Shown here piece after piece: positions 33,043 through 41,530 of a DNA stretch of 64,000 nt. A program made the position numbers and the translations under genes. This DNA comes from Levilactobacillus tujiorum. Lineage in GTDB: Bacteria > Bacillota > Bacilli > Lactobacillales > Lactobacillaceae. How positions within the stretch are numbered: the stretch's first letter is position 1; each line of letters begins with the position of its first letter. The notes beneath the pieces are model-generated. The model did no database searches, was not told the DNA's origin, and saw nothing but the letters and a program-made list of their open reading frames with translations. Location of the stretch: positions 1 to 64,000 of the forward strand of contig NZ_JAAXLK010000015.1 of assembly GCF_012641185.1 (NCBI RefSeq), written 5' to 3'.

Positions 33043-33645
33043 CTACTTAAATACCCGGAAGCGTTCACTATCGTCCAGGTAATCTTTATCACCGGCTGGG
33101 GCTTCAATCGAGCCAAAGTCCATTTCGGCTCGTAACCGCCAACTGGCAGGGACGTCAAAGGCTTCCCGTACAGCGTCATCAATCAGTGGATTGTAGTGTT
33201 GGAGGTTAGCCCCCAAGTCGTTTTCGGCTAAGGCTGTCCAGACCGCGTACTGGGCGTTACCTTGCGCTTGCTCGGACCAGTCCTGGAAGTTATCCGCGTA
33301 TAACGGGAAGTTCTGTTCAAAGTCCTTAACCGTTTGCGTCTCCGTAAAGAAGAGGATCGTCCCGTAGGCCGCTTTAAACCCATTAATCTTAGCCTGTGTC
33401 TTAGCAAAGGCGTCATCGTCTTTGACGACTTGACGTAGAGCTGCGGCAACGATATCCCACAGTTTTTCGTGAGAATTGCCAAATAGGATCATCGCCCGAG
33501 TGGTTTGATTGTTAAATGGTGACGGTGCTTGCTTAATCACTGAGGTGATCAGGTCAACTAACTCATCCTGTGAGAAGTCAACTTTGCGTCCCAAAGCGTA
33601 AATACTCCGCCGTTTCTTAGCGAGTTCAATAAATTTAGTTTCCAT
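33043..33645 (-). CDS. Nitroreductase family protein
   Basis: A 200-residue FMN-dependent oxidoreductase. KKRRSIYALGRKVDF is the N-terminal FMN-phosphate-binding region (R-R-S), followed by KQAPSPFNNQTTRAMILFG. WTALAENDLGANLQHYNPLIDD and the end DDSERFRVFK are typical of the HBN1/YodC-like subfamily (nitroreductase of about 200 residues, as in lactobacilli). It probably reduces quinones or nitro compounds with NAD(P)H. Monocistronic with its own terminator. No regulator is adjacent on the same strand apart from the TetR gene upstream. Confidence 0.85.
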   Translation of the reverse strand: METKFIELAKKRRSIYALGRKVDFSQDELVDLITSVIKQAPSPFNNQTTRAMILFGNSHEKLWDIVAAALRQVVKDDDAFAKTQAKINGFKAAYGTILFFTETQTVKDFEQNFPLYADNFQDWSEQAQGNAQYAVWTALAENDLGANLQHYNPLIDDAVREAFDVPASWRLRAEMDFGSIEAPAGDKDYLDDSERFRVFK

Positions 33646-33864
33646 GATTAAAAGGCCTCATTTCATTTGTCGTGGGTAACGTGTGCATTTTAGGACTAAT
33701 GTTTGCATGATGACTACTAGTGTACCACTTACTTTTAGGAAGTAAAGCGACTTATGTTTAAATTTCCTATCGGTACATGTTAATCCCCTATAAAAACGGC
33801 TTCACATCCATTAACTAAACTTTTCACCTTCATAAAAGTGCTTTACTAAATTTTATCAGTAAAG

Positions 33865-34383
33865 TTATTCGGCCAACAATTTCAGCAGTTGTTCGCTGAT
33901 CCACGTCGCGTCAAACGGGGTGCCTCGTTGTAGCAAAACGCCCAATAAAAACGTCCACATCGCGGTCGTCGTTTGTGGTGTAGCCACGGCCTGCCGCTGA
34001 GCCGCCAGCAGCGTTACCACCGTTTGTAGGCTTTGTGGCACCGGTGGCGGTGTCACGACAATGAAGGCCACCGCATGGGGATGAGCGGTCACATAGGCCA
34101 GCAAATTAGTGACCATCCGCTGCAGCATAGCGGTGGCGTCCGCTGAATCGAGAACGCCAGCGTGAAGCGCCGCCGTCAGCTCCTCAATAATGTCTTGTCG
34201 CAATTGCGTTAACAACGCTGCCTTATCCGGATAATGTCGATAGACGGCCGCTGGTGTAACTTCAAGAAATCGGGCAATTTGTCGCAATGAGAGGCGATCG
34301 CCACCGGCTTCCTCCAACTCTTGTCGTGCTCGCTGAACGATGGCCGCCGCTAAATTTTGTCGATGATAGGGTTGCTGGGTCAT
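33865..34383 (-). CDS. TetR family transcriptional regulator
   Basis: A 172-residue TetR-type repressor. The N-terminal HTH is LAAAIVQRARQELEEAGGDRLSLRQIARFLEVTPAAVYRHYPDKAALLTQL (about 8-60). The helical ligand-binding domain includes HPHAVAFIVVTPPPVP. Residues TPAAVYRHY form the recognition helix. It is divergent from the CPBP protease gene with an operator-like 13-bp inverted repeat between them (34421-34463), so it likely represses itself, the protease gene, or both. Effector unknown. Confidence 0.85.
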   Translation of the reverse strand: MTQQPYHRQNLAAAIVQRARQELEEAGGDRLSLRQIARFLEVTPAAVYRHYPDKAALLTQLRQDIIEELTAALHAGVLDSADATAMLQRMVTNLLAYVTAHPHAVAFIVVTPPPVPQSLQTVVTLLAAQRQAVATPQTTTAMWTFLLGVLLQRGTPFDATWISEQLLKLLAE

Positions 34384-34420
34384 TTTTTGTCATCCCTTTC
34401 CAAAACACTGTTCACTTCGT

Positions 34421-34463
34421 AATGTTATCACTGATTACATTTAAAGTAAACAGTGATAACATT
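34421..34463. promoter_or_regulatory. TetR operator candidate
   Basis: AATGTTATCACTG (34421-34433) and CAGTGATAACATT (34451-34463) are perfect 13-bp inverted repeats with a 17-base spacer. They lie between the divergent tetR and CPBP genes. The left arm starts 38 bases upstream of the tetR start codon. Confidence 0.6.
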
Positions 34464-34519
34464 GACTTGCTTTAGCAGATTCTTACACAAGCTTTACACG
34501 CACGGCCCGTTGAAAGTTT

Positions 34520-34525
34520 TATAAT
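34520..34525 (+). promoter_or_regulatory. -10 element of the CPBP gene
   Basis: A perfect TATAAT lies 37 bases upstream of the CPBP start codon. I do not see a good -35 element at 16-18 bases; TTTACA is 21 bases away. Confidence 0.4.
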
Positions 34526-34561
34526 GAACCTAACCATTACTTTTAGAAAAGAGTGTCGTCT

Positions 34562-35227
34562 ATGTCTCGTCCTATTTCTACCCGTCGGCTCGTCTGGCAA
34601 ATGATCGGGTGCTGGCTAATCTGGTTGCTAGCGCAATTCGTGTTAAACGTTCCCATCGAACATCACCTCACTGGCTGGCCAGAAGAGCTGGCACTTGATG
34701 CCGTCAAGCTGATTATCTGGATCGGCGCTGCCTGCTGGCTATTGCACCAAGCAAGGCTTGAAGAACTCGCCGTCGCGCCTCGTGAACAGTGGCGTCCTAA
34801 CTGGCATTTCACCGCTGGTTATGTCGTCTGGTTAGTTATCGTCGTTTACTTGCTGGCGGAATTTTGGCTCATGCATCACGGGCTACGCGTCAAACCCAGC
34901 TTTACCCCTGAGTATTGGGGGCGCTACTTTCTCGTCGTCGGCATTACTGAGGAATTTCTTTTCCGCGGTTATTTTCTGAACGTCTTACTTAGAAAGTTCA
35001 ATCTTACTCAGGCAAACACCATCCAAGCGCTCGTCTTCGCCAGTATGCACATCCCCCGTTACCTCACCACAGTTCCTGCGATGGGTCCCATGACTTGGAT
35101 CGGTAATCTCATTACCGTAACCGCATTGGGTGCCCTCTTCGGGTGGCTGTACGCCAAGAGCCATTCACTCTGGCCGGGCATCATCACTCATATGACTTGG
35201 GATATTCTGGTGACTCTATTCGCCTAG
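34562..35227 (+). CDS. CPBP family intramembrane metalloprotease
   Basis: A 221-residue membrane protein with about seven helices. The CPBP (Abi/Rce1-like) motifs are visible: EE-x3-R in TEEFLFRGYFLN (about 130), then F-x3-H in LVFASMHIPRYL (about 160), and a final H-x3-D-like HMTWDIL. Some members mature or degrade peptides, including bacteriocin immunity proteins; no bacteriocin gene is nearby. ATG 34562 is used; an in-frame GTG at 34553 has no clear advantage. Divergent from tetR, which probably controls it. Confidence 0.8.
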   Translation: MSRPISTRRLVWQMIGCWLIWLLAQFVLNVPIEHHLTGWPEELALDAVKLIIWIGAACWLLHQARLEELAVAPREQWRPNWHFTAGYVVWLVIVVYLLAEFWLMHHGLRVKPSFTPEYWGRYFLVVGITEEFLFRGYFLNVLLRKFNLTQANTIQALVFASMHIPRYLTTVPAMGPMTWIGNLITVTALGALFGWLYAKSHSLWPGIITHMTWDILVTLFA

Positions 35228-35234
35228 TGCAGCA

Positions 35235-35271
35235 AAAAAGCGTGCCGTCAAAAATTGACGACACGCTTTTT
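35235..35271. terminator. Bidirectional terminator
   Basis: AAAAAGCGTGCCGTCAA (35235-35251) pairs with TTGACGACACGCTTTTT (35255-35271) with one mismatch and a 3-base loop. It ends the CPBP gene and the convergent 35273-35614 gene. Confidence 0.85.
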
Positions 35272-35272
35272 A

Positions 35273-35614
35273 TTAATGTCTGATATATCGCCGCAGGTAG
35301 CCTAGCAAAATTCCTAGAAATATCAACGGAAGTAAAAAGCTCAGCAACGGCGTTACAAAATACGCAGTCGTCCAAGCCGAACCGACATCCAGAACGAACA
35401 CGATCCCACTTGCGATCAACAAGATCTGCCACCACAGGCGCGTGATCTTAGCCTCATACGTCAGACCATAGACCAACAGCGTCAATGCGGTTGTTATCAG
35501 CAAGGCCCGTTGAAACAGTGTCACGGGCACCACGCCAGCTAAAATCAATGCGACAACGCTAAGACCGATGAAAAAATAACCGTACCAGCGTTGGGTCTCT
35601 TTGATTGCTTTCAC
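35273..35614 (-). CDS. Small four-helix membrane protein, unknown
   Basis: A 113-residue hydrophobic protein with four membrane segments (about 11-28, 33-50, 60-78 and 84-105) and basic ends (MKAIKETQRWYGY; LRRYIRH). AAGGGAAGCGATAATC lies before the ATG. No family is recognised. Its stop lies next to the shared bidirectional terminator, and the neighbour upstream on the minus strand is a NUDIX gene 70 bases away, so co-transcription with it is possible. Confidence 0.55.
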   Translation of the reverse strand: MKAIKETQRWYGYFFIGLSVVALILAGVVPVTLFQRALLITTALTLLVYGLTYEAKITRLWWQILLIASGIVFVLDVGSAWTTAYFVTPLLSFLLPLIFLGILLGYLRRYIRH

Positions 35615-35684
35615 GATTATCGCTTCCCTTTCTTATCTACCTTTAGTGTAGCGATTCACGCGACTCTTTTCAAATAGTTGACGT

Positions 35685-36149
35685 TTACAGGCTCGGATCC
35701 GGTTGTAGCTGACCATTCCAATCATCGCTAGTGACCGCAGCTACCTCATGACGAAAAACCTTTAGCAGCGTCAGCAAGCTTTCCGCACTGTTTTCCGCCG
35801 TCAATTCAGTGGGATCTAACCAGTAGATTGGCCCCTCAGCGCTCGCCTTGATCGTTCCCGTAAATTGATCGCCCCGATAAAGCAGTCCTAATTTCCGTTG
35901 TTGGCGATCGGCCGAAAACCATTCGCAGGTTCCACAAAAGTCGACAGAAGTTAACGCCAGTCCTGCTTCCTCAAAAACCTCGCGGATGGCCGCTGCCGCA
36001 CAGCTTTCGCCAACTTCTACGTGGCCTCCCGGAAAACTATGCCCCGCTTTCCATGGCACATTTACTTTATCCTCAACCAGCACTTTTCCCGTTGCGGGGT
36101 CTGTCACCATCACCATGGTCACCAATTCTACTGCTTGTGTTCTCGTCAT
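35685..36149 (-). CDS. NUDIX hydrolase
   Basis: A 154-residue NUDIX protein. The box GGHVEVGESCAAAAIREVFEEAGL (about 41-64) fits G-x5-E-x7-R-E-U-x-E-E-x-G-U completely. VTMVMVTDPATGKVLVEDKVNVPWKAGHSFPGGH resembles 8-oxo-dGTP pyrophosphatase relatives. Its start overlaps the upstream acyltransferase stop (ATGA), with GGAGGAGACAAAG upstream, so the two are translated together. The combination is odd: a nucleotide-cleaning enzyme coupled to a membrane acyltransferase. Confidence 0.85.
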   Translation of the reverse strand: MTRTQAVELVTMVMVTDPATGKVLVEDKVNVPWKAGHSFPGGHVEVGESCAAAAIREVFEEAGLALTSVDFCGTCEWFSADRQQRKLGLLYRGDQFTGTIKASAEGPIYWLDPTELTAENSAESLLTLLKVFRHEVAAVTSDDWNGQLQPDPSL

Positions 36150-37231
36150 CTTTGTCTCCTCCAGTTTTTGAACCTTTCAAGTAATGCCGTGAAGCCAAAC
36201 GACCAGCACCACGTTAAGCTATAACAAAGCGCAATCCCCCAAATGGGATGGAACCGCGTTAACGTTGCCCCACCTAGCCGCCAAATAATTTGTAGCCAGA
36301 ATACATTGGCCAAGTATGACGGGTAGGCGTACTGGGCTAACCGATGAATCACCGGCAGAAAACGCGAGCGCCGAGCCTGTTGCCGACCAGCCAGCGCTAG
36401 CACGAGCCCAATCACCGTCAGCACATAGACTATCGTCGCCGGTAAGTAATAACTGGTCTGCGATAACTGAATTGGCCGACCCTTGGCAAACCAAGCGCCA
36501 CACTGCGCCAATAGTACCAAGCCCCATAACAGACCTAGCCCCCAGCTCCAACGGCGCAATCGATACTGAATGACCGGCCAACCGCGCCAAGCCAACATTC
36601 CTAGAATCGCGTACGGCCAGAAGCCCCAAAACACACGATCCAATAGGTACCAGCTCATATACCGCGACGTCGGATAGACCCGCACGACATACCAGCCCAC
36701 CCACAACGCATAGCCTAGCCCAGTGATGCCTAGAATCCAGCCACTCGTCCACCGCCTCATTAGCTTGTGACGGATACCCCAAAGTACCGGCATTAGGATG
36801 ACGATCTGCAGCATCATCGTGTTATACCACAGATGTGGCGCCGCATTACCATTCACAAATTGCCATCCCCAGCTAAGCAAGTCATGAAAATGTTCATGCT
36901 GCTGTAAGTTGGGAAAAACCAGTAGGTACGCCAGTGTCCAACAGATCGTCGGGAAAAATAGAGCCGACCATTGATTATGTAGGTAATGGCGATAAGTTGG
37001 CTGGTGTTCCGCTGTCGTTCGCATCGTGGTTAATAATATCCCGCAGATAAAAGCCGGGGCCGTGAACTTCGTCAGCAAGTAGAGTACCGCCAACCCCGAC
37101 TGATGTGCCGTCACGCTCGGCAGTGACCAGGCTAGGCTTAACACCGACTGGAACATTACCGCCGTGCAGGCAAATACCTTGAGATAATCGCCACCGTCCG
37201 CTATTTCATTCGTTGTTTTTACGTTCACCAC
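36146..37231 (-). CDS. Acyltransferase family 3 membrane protein
   Basis: A 361-residue protein with about ten membrane helices, matching the acyltransferase-3 (OafA/PatB-like) family: the amphipathic start LKVFACTAVMFQSVLSLAW, a loop with HNQWSALFFPTICWTLAYLLVF, and HLWYNTMMLQIVILMPVLWG, where the conserved H-L-W motif follows the amide/His pair. It probably acetylates a cell-surface polysaccharide or lipid. The start is GTG behind AAAGGCGATGAT. It overlaps the NUDIX gene by four bases. Confidence 0.75.
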   Translation of the reverse strand: MVNVKTTNEIADGGDYLKVFACTAVMFQSVLSLAWSLPSVTAHQSGLAVLYLLTKFTAPAFICGILLTTMRTTAEHQPTYRHYLHNQWSALFFPTICWTLAYLLVFPNLQQHEHFHDLLSWGWQFVNGNAAPHLWYNTMMLQIVILMPVLWGIRHKLMRRWTSGWILGITGLGYALWVGWYVVRVYPTSRYMSWYLLDRVFWGFWPYAILGMLAWRGWPVIQYRLRRWSWGLGLLWGLVLLAQCGAWFAKGRPIQLSQTSYYLPATIVYVLTVIGLVLALAGRQQARRSRFLPVIHRLAQYAYPSYLANVFWLQIIWRLGGATLTRFHPIWGIALCYSLTWCWSFGFTALLERFKNWRRQR

Positions 37232-37286
37232 ATCATCGCCTTTACTCTGCCTATTTTAGCAAGCGCTACCCAGAAATGTAAAGGCA

Positions 37287-37312
37287 CGAAAAAAGAGGCT
37301 CACTGGCCTCTT
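37287..37312 (-). terminator. Terminator of the 62-residue membrane protein
   Basis: On the minus strand AAGAGGC (37312-37306) pairs with GCCTCTT (37299-37293) around a 6-base loop, followed by TTTTTTCG. Confidence 0.75.
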
Positions 37313-37323
37313 CTGTTTTCTCA

Positions 37324-37512
37324 TTATGCTTCGCGTTCGCGATCTTTGAATTTAGCAAATAGTTCATCAATTCCGTAGCAGACAGCGCCTAAACCAGCAA
37401 ATGCTACTGGAAAAATAATCCACAGTGGTGATTTCATCAAGACCAGCACTAGGCTCAGAAAGCCTACTGCTAGGACAACTAACACCGTTAAAGCAATCGT
37501 GTCTTTTGTCAT
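37324..37512 (-). CDS. 62-residue two-helix membrane protein, unknown
   Basis: A small protein with two membrane helices (about 6-27 and 30-48, LWIIFPVAFAGLGAVCYGI) and a charged tail FAKFKDREREA. The ATG has GGGGGGAG 5 bases upstream and a terminator follows 10 bases after the stop, so it is probably a real gene with its own transcript. I do not recognise a family. Confidence 0.6.
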   Translation of the reverse strand: MTKDTIALTVLVVLAVGFLSLVLVLMKSPLWIIFPVAFAGLGAVCYGIDELFAKFKDREREA

Positions 37513-37633
37513 ATTGCTCCCCCCAAGCTAAGTTAATTTTCGTGGCCCCTAACCACGTCCTTAGTTTATCAGGTCTATCCGCAAACGACAACGACTTTGA
37601 CTAAGCTTAATAAAGTCACTAACTTTTGCATCT

Positions 37634-38968
37634 TTATTTATGCGGCGATTGCGGTAAGGGATGTTCCAAGTGCTGTAGCTGACCACGAAATTCCGGCTCG
37701 TACCGTTCCTGATCGGGTTGAAAATCCGTCAGTCGTTCAGTTAGCTTTACGGCGTAGTCGGCCTGCTCACCATGTTCACCCTGATCAAGACCGAGCTCTT
37801 CTTCCCCAGCCGTTACTCGCATCGGCATGAAACGACGCAGTACCACCACTAAGAGACAACCAACCGCCGCTACGAAGACAATGGTAAACACCGTAGCGAG
37901 TACCTGAACCCCCAACAGATGCCAGCCGCCACCGTAAGCTAAGCCATTTTCAGCAATCGTCGGGTTGACCGCCTTAGTCGCAAAGACCCCCGTTAAGATG
38001 CTGCCGACAATCCCACTAACACCGTGACAGCCAAAAGCATCCAGCGCATCGTCTATCCCTAGCCGTGGCTTCAATTTTTGAATGAACACGTAGCTCGTCA
38101 CCGTGGCAATCAGGCCAATCGCAACGGACCCCAGCACCGTGACGTATCCAGCGGCCGGCGTAATCGCCACCAACCCGCACAGCGTTCCCGTACAAACACC
38201 GACTAAAGTGGGTTTCCCGGTCGTCCAAACATCTAACACCATCCACGTCACCATCGCCATGGCAGTCGCCACGGTACTGGTAATGGCGGCTTGTAAGGCA
38301 ACGCCATTGACCGCTAACGCACTGCCCGCATTGAAACCATACCAGCCAATCCATAAGATCGCCGTGCCTAACAATACCCAAGGCAGATTATAGTGCGGAT
38401 TGTCCCGATTGCCCGAGAGCCGCGGTCCCAGCCAGGCCGATAAGACCAGTGCCGTGACACCGGCATCAATGTGAACCACCGTCCCACCGGCAAAGTCCAA
38501 CACGCCTAATTTAGCCAACCAACCTAAGGGGCTCCAAACCAAGTGAACCATGGGGTAGTAAATGAAAATCGACCAGGCGATTAAAAAGACCAACAGAAAC
38601 TTGAAGCGAATCCGCCCGACGACCGCCCCCACAAATAGCGCTGGCGTGATAATGGCAAACATCATCTGAAACAGTGAATAAGCGCCCACCGGAATATGGG
38701 TTGCTGTCAGACTAGCGAGATTAATTCCCGCCATGAACAAGTGGTGCAGGTTACCAACCAGACCAGCAATATTCCCGGAAAACGCCAAGCTATAACCTAA
38801 AAAGATCCATAGAAGAATGGCGACGCCCGTCATAATAAAAACTGACAACATGGTATTGACCACGTTCTTCTCAGATACCAAGCCCCCGTAGAAAAAAGCT
38901 AACCCCGGGGTCATGAACAAGACCAAGATACTCGCAATTAAAACAAATGCAGTGTTCGCAAGATTCAT
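37634..38968 (-). CDS. amt: Ammonium transporter Amt
   Basis: A 444-residue Amt/Mep/Rh channel with eleven helices. MNLANTAFVLIASILVLFMTPGLAFFYGGLV is the family start, HIDAGVTALVLSAWLGPR carries the pore-lining twin-histidine partner, and DALDAFGCHGVSGIVGSILTGVFA the second pore histidine. The cytosolic tail GLDQGEHGEQADYA is conserved, where a PII protein would dock; no glnK is adjacent. It imports ammonium under nitrogen limitation. A GlnR/TnrA box lies just upstream (38994-39010). Confidence 0.95.
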   Translation of the reverse strand: MNLANTAFVLIASILVLFMTPGLAFFYGGLVSEKNVVNTMLSVFIMTGVAILLWIFLGYSLAFSGNIAGLVGNLHHLFMAGINLASLTATHIPVGAYSLFQMMFAIITPALFVGAVVGRIRFKFLLVFLIAWSIFIYYPMVHLVWSPLGWLAKLGVLDFAGGTVVHIDAGVTALVLSAWLGPRLSGNRDNPHYNLPWVLLGTAILWIGWYGFNAGSALAVNGVALQAAITSTVATAMAMVTWMVLDVWTTGKPTLVGVCTGTLCGLVAITPAAGYVTVLGSVAIGLIATVTSYVFIQKLKPRLGIDDALDAFGCHGVSGIVGSILTGVFATKAVNPTIAENGLAYGGGWHLLGVQVLATVFTIVFVAAVGCLLVVVLRRFMPMRVTAGEEELGLDQGEHGEQADYAVKLTERLTDFQPDQERYEPEFRGQLQHLEHPLPQSPHK

Positions 38969-38993
38969 CAGCGACGCCCTCTTTATCTCTTAA

Positions 38994-39010
38994 TGTCATG
39001 AATCCTAACA
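38994..39010. promoter_or_regulatory. GlnR/TnrA box upstream of amt
   Basis: TGTCATGAATCCTAACA fits the GlnR/TnrA consensus TGTNA-N7-TNACA at every defined position. It ends 26 bases upstream of the amt start codon, consistent with repression by GlnR when nitrogen is plentiful. The rest of the 38969-39236 gap has an AGTGG...CCACT dyad (about 39016-39032) but no gene. Confidence 0.65.
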
Positions 39011-39236
39011 CCAAAAGTGGTCTATGTCCACTACAAATTTTAAGTCAGCCTATCGTTAGCCGTTTTGCCTTACTAACCAAGTTGCCATTGGCTTTTGGTC
39101 TACGTTTTGCTCTACCAATCCCGCTCAACGTGTTATGTTTGCTGACATATTTTTTAAAATTATAGTCGTTTTTTTGGGGGGAAGCATGCCGACTTATGAT
39201 TGCCATCATCTGACCTGTTTCAACTAAACACGCCTA

Positions 39237-39268
39237 AAACAAAAAGACCCGAGAATTCTCCCAGGTCC
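39237..39268 (-). terminator. Terminator of the HIT gene
   Basis: On the minus strand a stem built around the palindrome GAGAATTCTC, with outer GACC/GGTC arms (39267-39246), is followed by TTTTTGTTTT. Confidence 0.7.
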
Positions 39269-39337
39269 CGTGAATGATTTTTACTTGATCTTGCTACAGT
39301 AGCCGCTCAAACGGTGCTGCTTCGATTCTTAATCACC

Positions 39338-39718
39338 CTAATGCCGCCAGTGGCTGACAGCATGCGGAATCATTTTTCGGATACCACCACGCGGATCACG
39401 GACATCGCCCTCGTACCGCGGAATAAGATGGATATGGGCATGCATCACCGTCTGGCCGGCTGCGGGATTAACATTAATCCCAATATTATAGCCCGCCGGT
39501 TGATACCGCTCGTCCAGTAACGCCTTACCTGCCATTAACAGATCATCCAGCGCTTGCTTAGTCGTTGCCGGCACATCAAAGTAGGTGACGTAGTGCTGCT
39601 TGGGCACGATCAACAGATGACCTTCGCGGACCGGATGCTTATCCCAGAACGCCTTGGCCAACTCATTTTCAATGACAATATCGTCTTTTTGACAGAAGAT
39701 ACAGTCCGCCTTAATCAC
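39338..39718 (-). CDS. HIT family protein
   Basis: A 126-residue histidine-triad nucleotide hydrolase. The catalytic triad H-x-H-x-H is in VMHAHIHLIPRY (about 92-103), with the upstream block VREGHLLIVPKQHYVTYFDVP. CIFCQKDD at the start has the zinc-type cysteine pair common in bacterial HIT proteins. It cleaves nucleoside phosphoramidates or dinucleoside polyphosphates; the physiological substrate is unknown. The start is GTG, with GGGG about 10 bases upstream. It lies 6 bases after the rRNA methyltransferase gene, in one operon. Confidence 0.8.
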   Translation of the reverse strand: MIKADCIFCQKDDIVIENELAKAFWDKHPVREGHLLIVPKQHYVTYFDVPATTKQALDDLLMAGKALLDERYQPAGYNIGINVNPAAGQTVMHAHIHLIPRYEGDVRDPRGGIRKMIPHAVSHWRH

Positions 39719-39724
39719 TTTAAT

Positions 39725-40870
39725 CTACCCCTTATGTTGCCGTGGTCGCCGTTGCGCCCAGAACTGGAAGTAATCCGTTCGTAACGCCCCGTTATAGAGT
39801 TTCCGGGTCTTGGTTGCCTTCTGACCGTAGAAATGTTCGAACTCTAAATCGGCCGTCAAAATATACTTCGACCAATCTGTATACGGCTTGAACACCTGTC
39901 CCATTTGCTTATACAGTTCACGGACGCTCGCTTGGTCACTCAGTCGTTCCCCATAAGGCGGGTTGGCAACGATGACGCCGTGCTTCAAGTCCGTATTGAA
40001 ATCTTGAACCGCTAACTGGCGGAAGGTAATGTCTTGTGACAGTCCCGCTTCTTCAGCGTTCTTTTTGGCAACCGCCACCATGTTCTCATCAATATCACTA
40101 CCAAAGATTTGTAGGGGTGTATCGTAGTCCGCCTTGGCATCCGCCTCATCACGAACCTTATCGCTCAGCTCTTGTGGGACCCAATCCCAACTCTCACAAG
40201 TGAAGTCGCGATTGAAGCCTGGTGCTAAGTTCCGTCCAATCAGTGCCGCTTCGATCGGAATTGTCCCAGACCCACAGACCGGATCCCAGAACGGCATATC
40301 TTTGTGCCAACTGGTTAACGCAATCAGCGCTGCCGCCATGTTTTCCTTGATTGGCGCGCCACCCTTGCCAACCCGATAGCCCCGTTTGAAGAGACTAGGG
40401 CCGGTCGTATCCAGCGTCAGCATCACGTGATCCTTATCAATCATCACTTCTAACGGATAAGTTGCCCCCGTTTCTGGCATCCGGGTGCGCCGGTGATAAA
40501 CCGCGGCCAGTTTCGTGGCCACCGCTTTTTTCACAATCGCTTGTGCATCCGGCACACTATGTAACTGCGACTTCTTGGAACGTCCCTCTACCGGAAAAGC
40601 CGCGTCCATTGGCAATAACTCATCCCAAGCAACCGCCTTGGTCGCTTCAAACAATTCATCAAAGGTTACCGCATTAAATTCGGCCACAATGATCCGGACA
40701 CGATCGGCCGTCCGGAGCCACAGGTTAGCTCGTAAAATATCTTCGATGGTCCCGTCGAAGCGAACCCGACCATTTTCTACCTGAGTCTCGTAGCCCAAGT
40801 CACGCAATTCACGACCAGCCAAGGCTTCAATACCACTCGCCGTTGCCGCGTATAAATGAAATTTCTTCAT
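39725..40870 (-). CDS. THUMP-domain rRNA N2-guanine methyltransferase (RlmL-like)
   Basis: A 381-residue class I methyltransferase of the YpsC/RlmL-N type. The N-terminal ferredoxin-like and THUMP region (about 1-155) includes ATASGIEALAGRELRDLGY and VPDAQAIVKKAVATKL. The catalytic domain has motif I DPVCGSGTIPIEAA (about 200) and the NPPY motif in VIVANPPYGERL (about 290). It methylates 23S rRNA guanine (m2G2445 in E. coli). AAGGAGG precedes the ATG. It is followed by the HIT gene and lies next to rnpB-gpsB, the same order as ypsC in Bacillus. Confidence 0.85.
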   Translation of the reverse strand: MKKFHLYAATASGIEALAGRELRDLGYETQVENGRVRFDGTIEDILRANLWLRTADRVRIIVAEFNAVTFDELFEATKAVAWDELLPMDAAFPVEGRSKKSQLHSVPDAQAIVKKAVATKLAAVYHRRTRMPETGATYPLEVMIDKDHVMLTLDTTGPSLFKRGYRVGKGGAPIKENMAAALIALTSWHKDMPFWDPVCGSGTIPIEAALIGRNLAPGFNRDFTCESWDWVPQELSDKVRDEADAKADYDTPLQIFGSDIDENMVAVAKKNAEEAGLSQDITFRQLAVQDFNTDLKHGVIVANPPYGERLSDQASVRELYKQMGQVFKPYTDWSKYILTADLEFEHFYGQKATKTRKLYNGALRTDYFQFWAQRRPRQHKG

Positions 40871-41088
40871 AACGTCCTCCTTATTTTCAAATCAACTATG
40901 ATCTACCAGCCAATGAGTTAGTTTGCTGGCCTTAATTTCGCTAGTTTGGCTTACTTTCCACCAAATACAGGCAGTTAAACGTCGATACTCAATCGTTATC
41001 AGTGTACCACCATCGTTCGCCACAAGATATCCTCAGATCTCGCACGCCTGGACACTAGCTATTGGGATTATTCCCGTAAAAAGTCTAA

Positions 41089-41115
41089 AAAAAGGGTGGG
41101 AGCAAGCTCCCACCC
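41089..41115 (-). terminator. Terminator of rnpB
   Basis: On the minus strand GGGTGGGAGC (41115-41106) pairs with GCTCCCACCC (41103-41094) around a 2-base loop, followed by TTTTTTT (41093-41087). Confidence 0.9.
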
Positions 41116-41124
41116 ACCTGACAT

Positions 41125-41519
41125 GGTGTAAATCCCTGTAAGCCATGTTTTGTACCACCCAACCGTTTCAGGCAAACGATTGACTGGCAGTAATCATCTA
41201 TCTCGAGAGTTTCCTCTCCCCCCACATTTCGTTCATTTCCATATGTGAAGCGCCCCTACCAAAAGTTTGGGTTGCCCGCTCGAGGGGTTTACCGCGTTCC
41301 ACCGCCTAAGTTTCCTTAGACGTATCGTCACTGTGGCACTTTTCAGGGATACTAGAGCATAGCCGAAGCCTTAGCTGTGTTTTCCCGCCGTAACGTTATT
41401 GCTAACGTCCCCCGGCTTATTTTTTCACCGAGCACGAACACTACAGACATCGCAGTCTGTGCGAGCATGGACTTTCCTCAGCCGACAAAAGCCGACCGCG
41501 ATTACTCAGGATTTACACC
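41125..41519 (-). ncRNA. rnpB: RNase P RNA (B-type)
   Basis: The catalytic RNA of RNase P, which trims tRNA 5' ends. The 5' and 3' ends pair as P1: GGTGTAAATCC (41519-41509) with GGATTTACACC (41135-41125). The universal P4/CR-I block GAGGAAAGTCCATGC lies at 41479-41465, and the 3' half carries the complementary conserved AGGGATACTAGAG-region sequence and ACAG end. Length is about 395 bases, normal for Firmicutes. Open frames crossing it (such as 41377-41625) are not genes. It begins 12 bases after the gpsB stop. Confidence 0.9.
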
Positions 41520-41530
41520 AGTCTATAATT

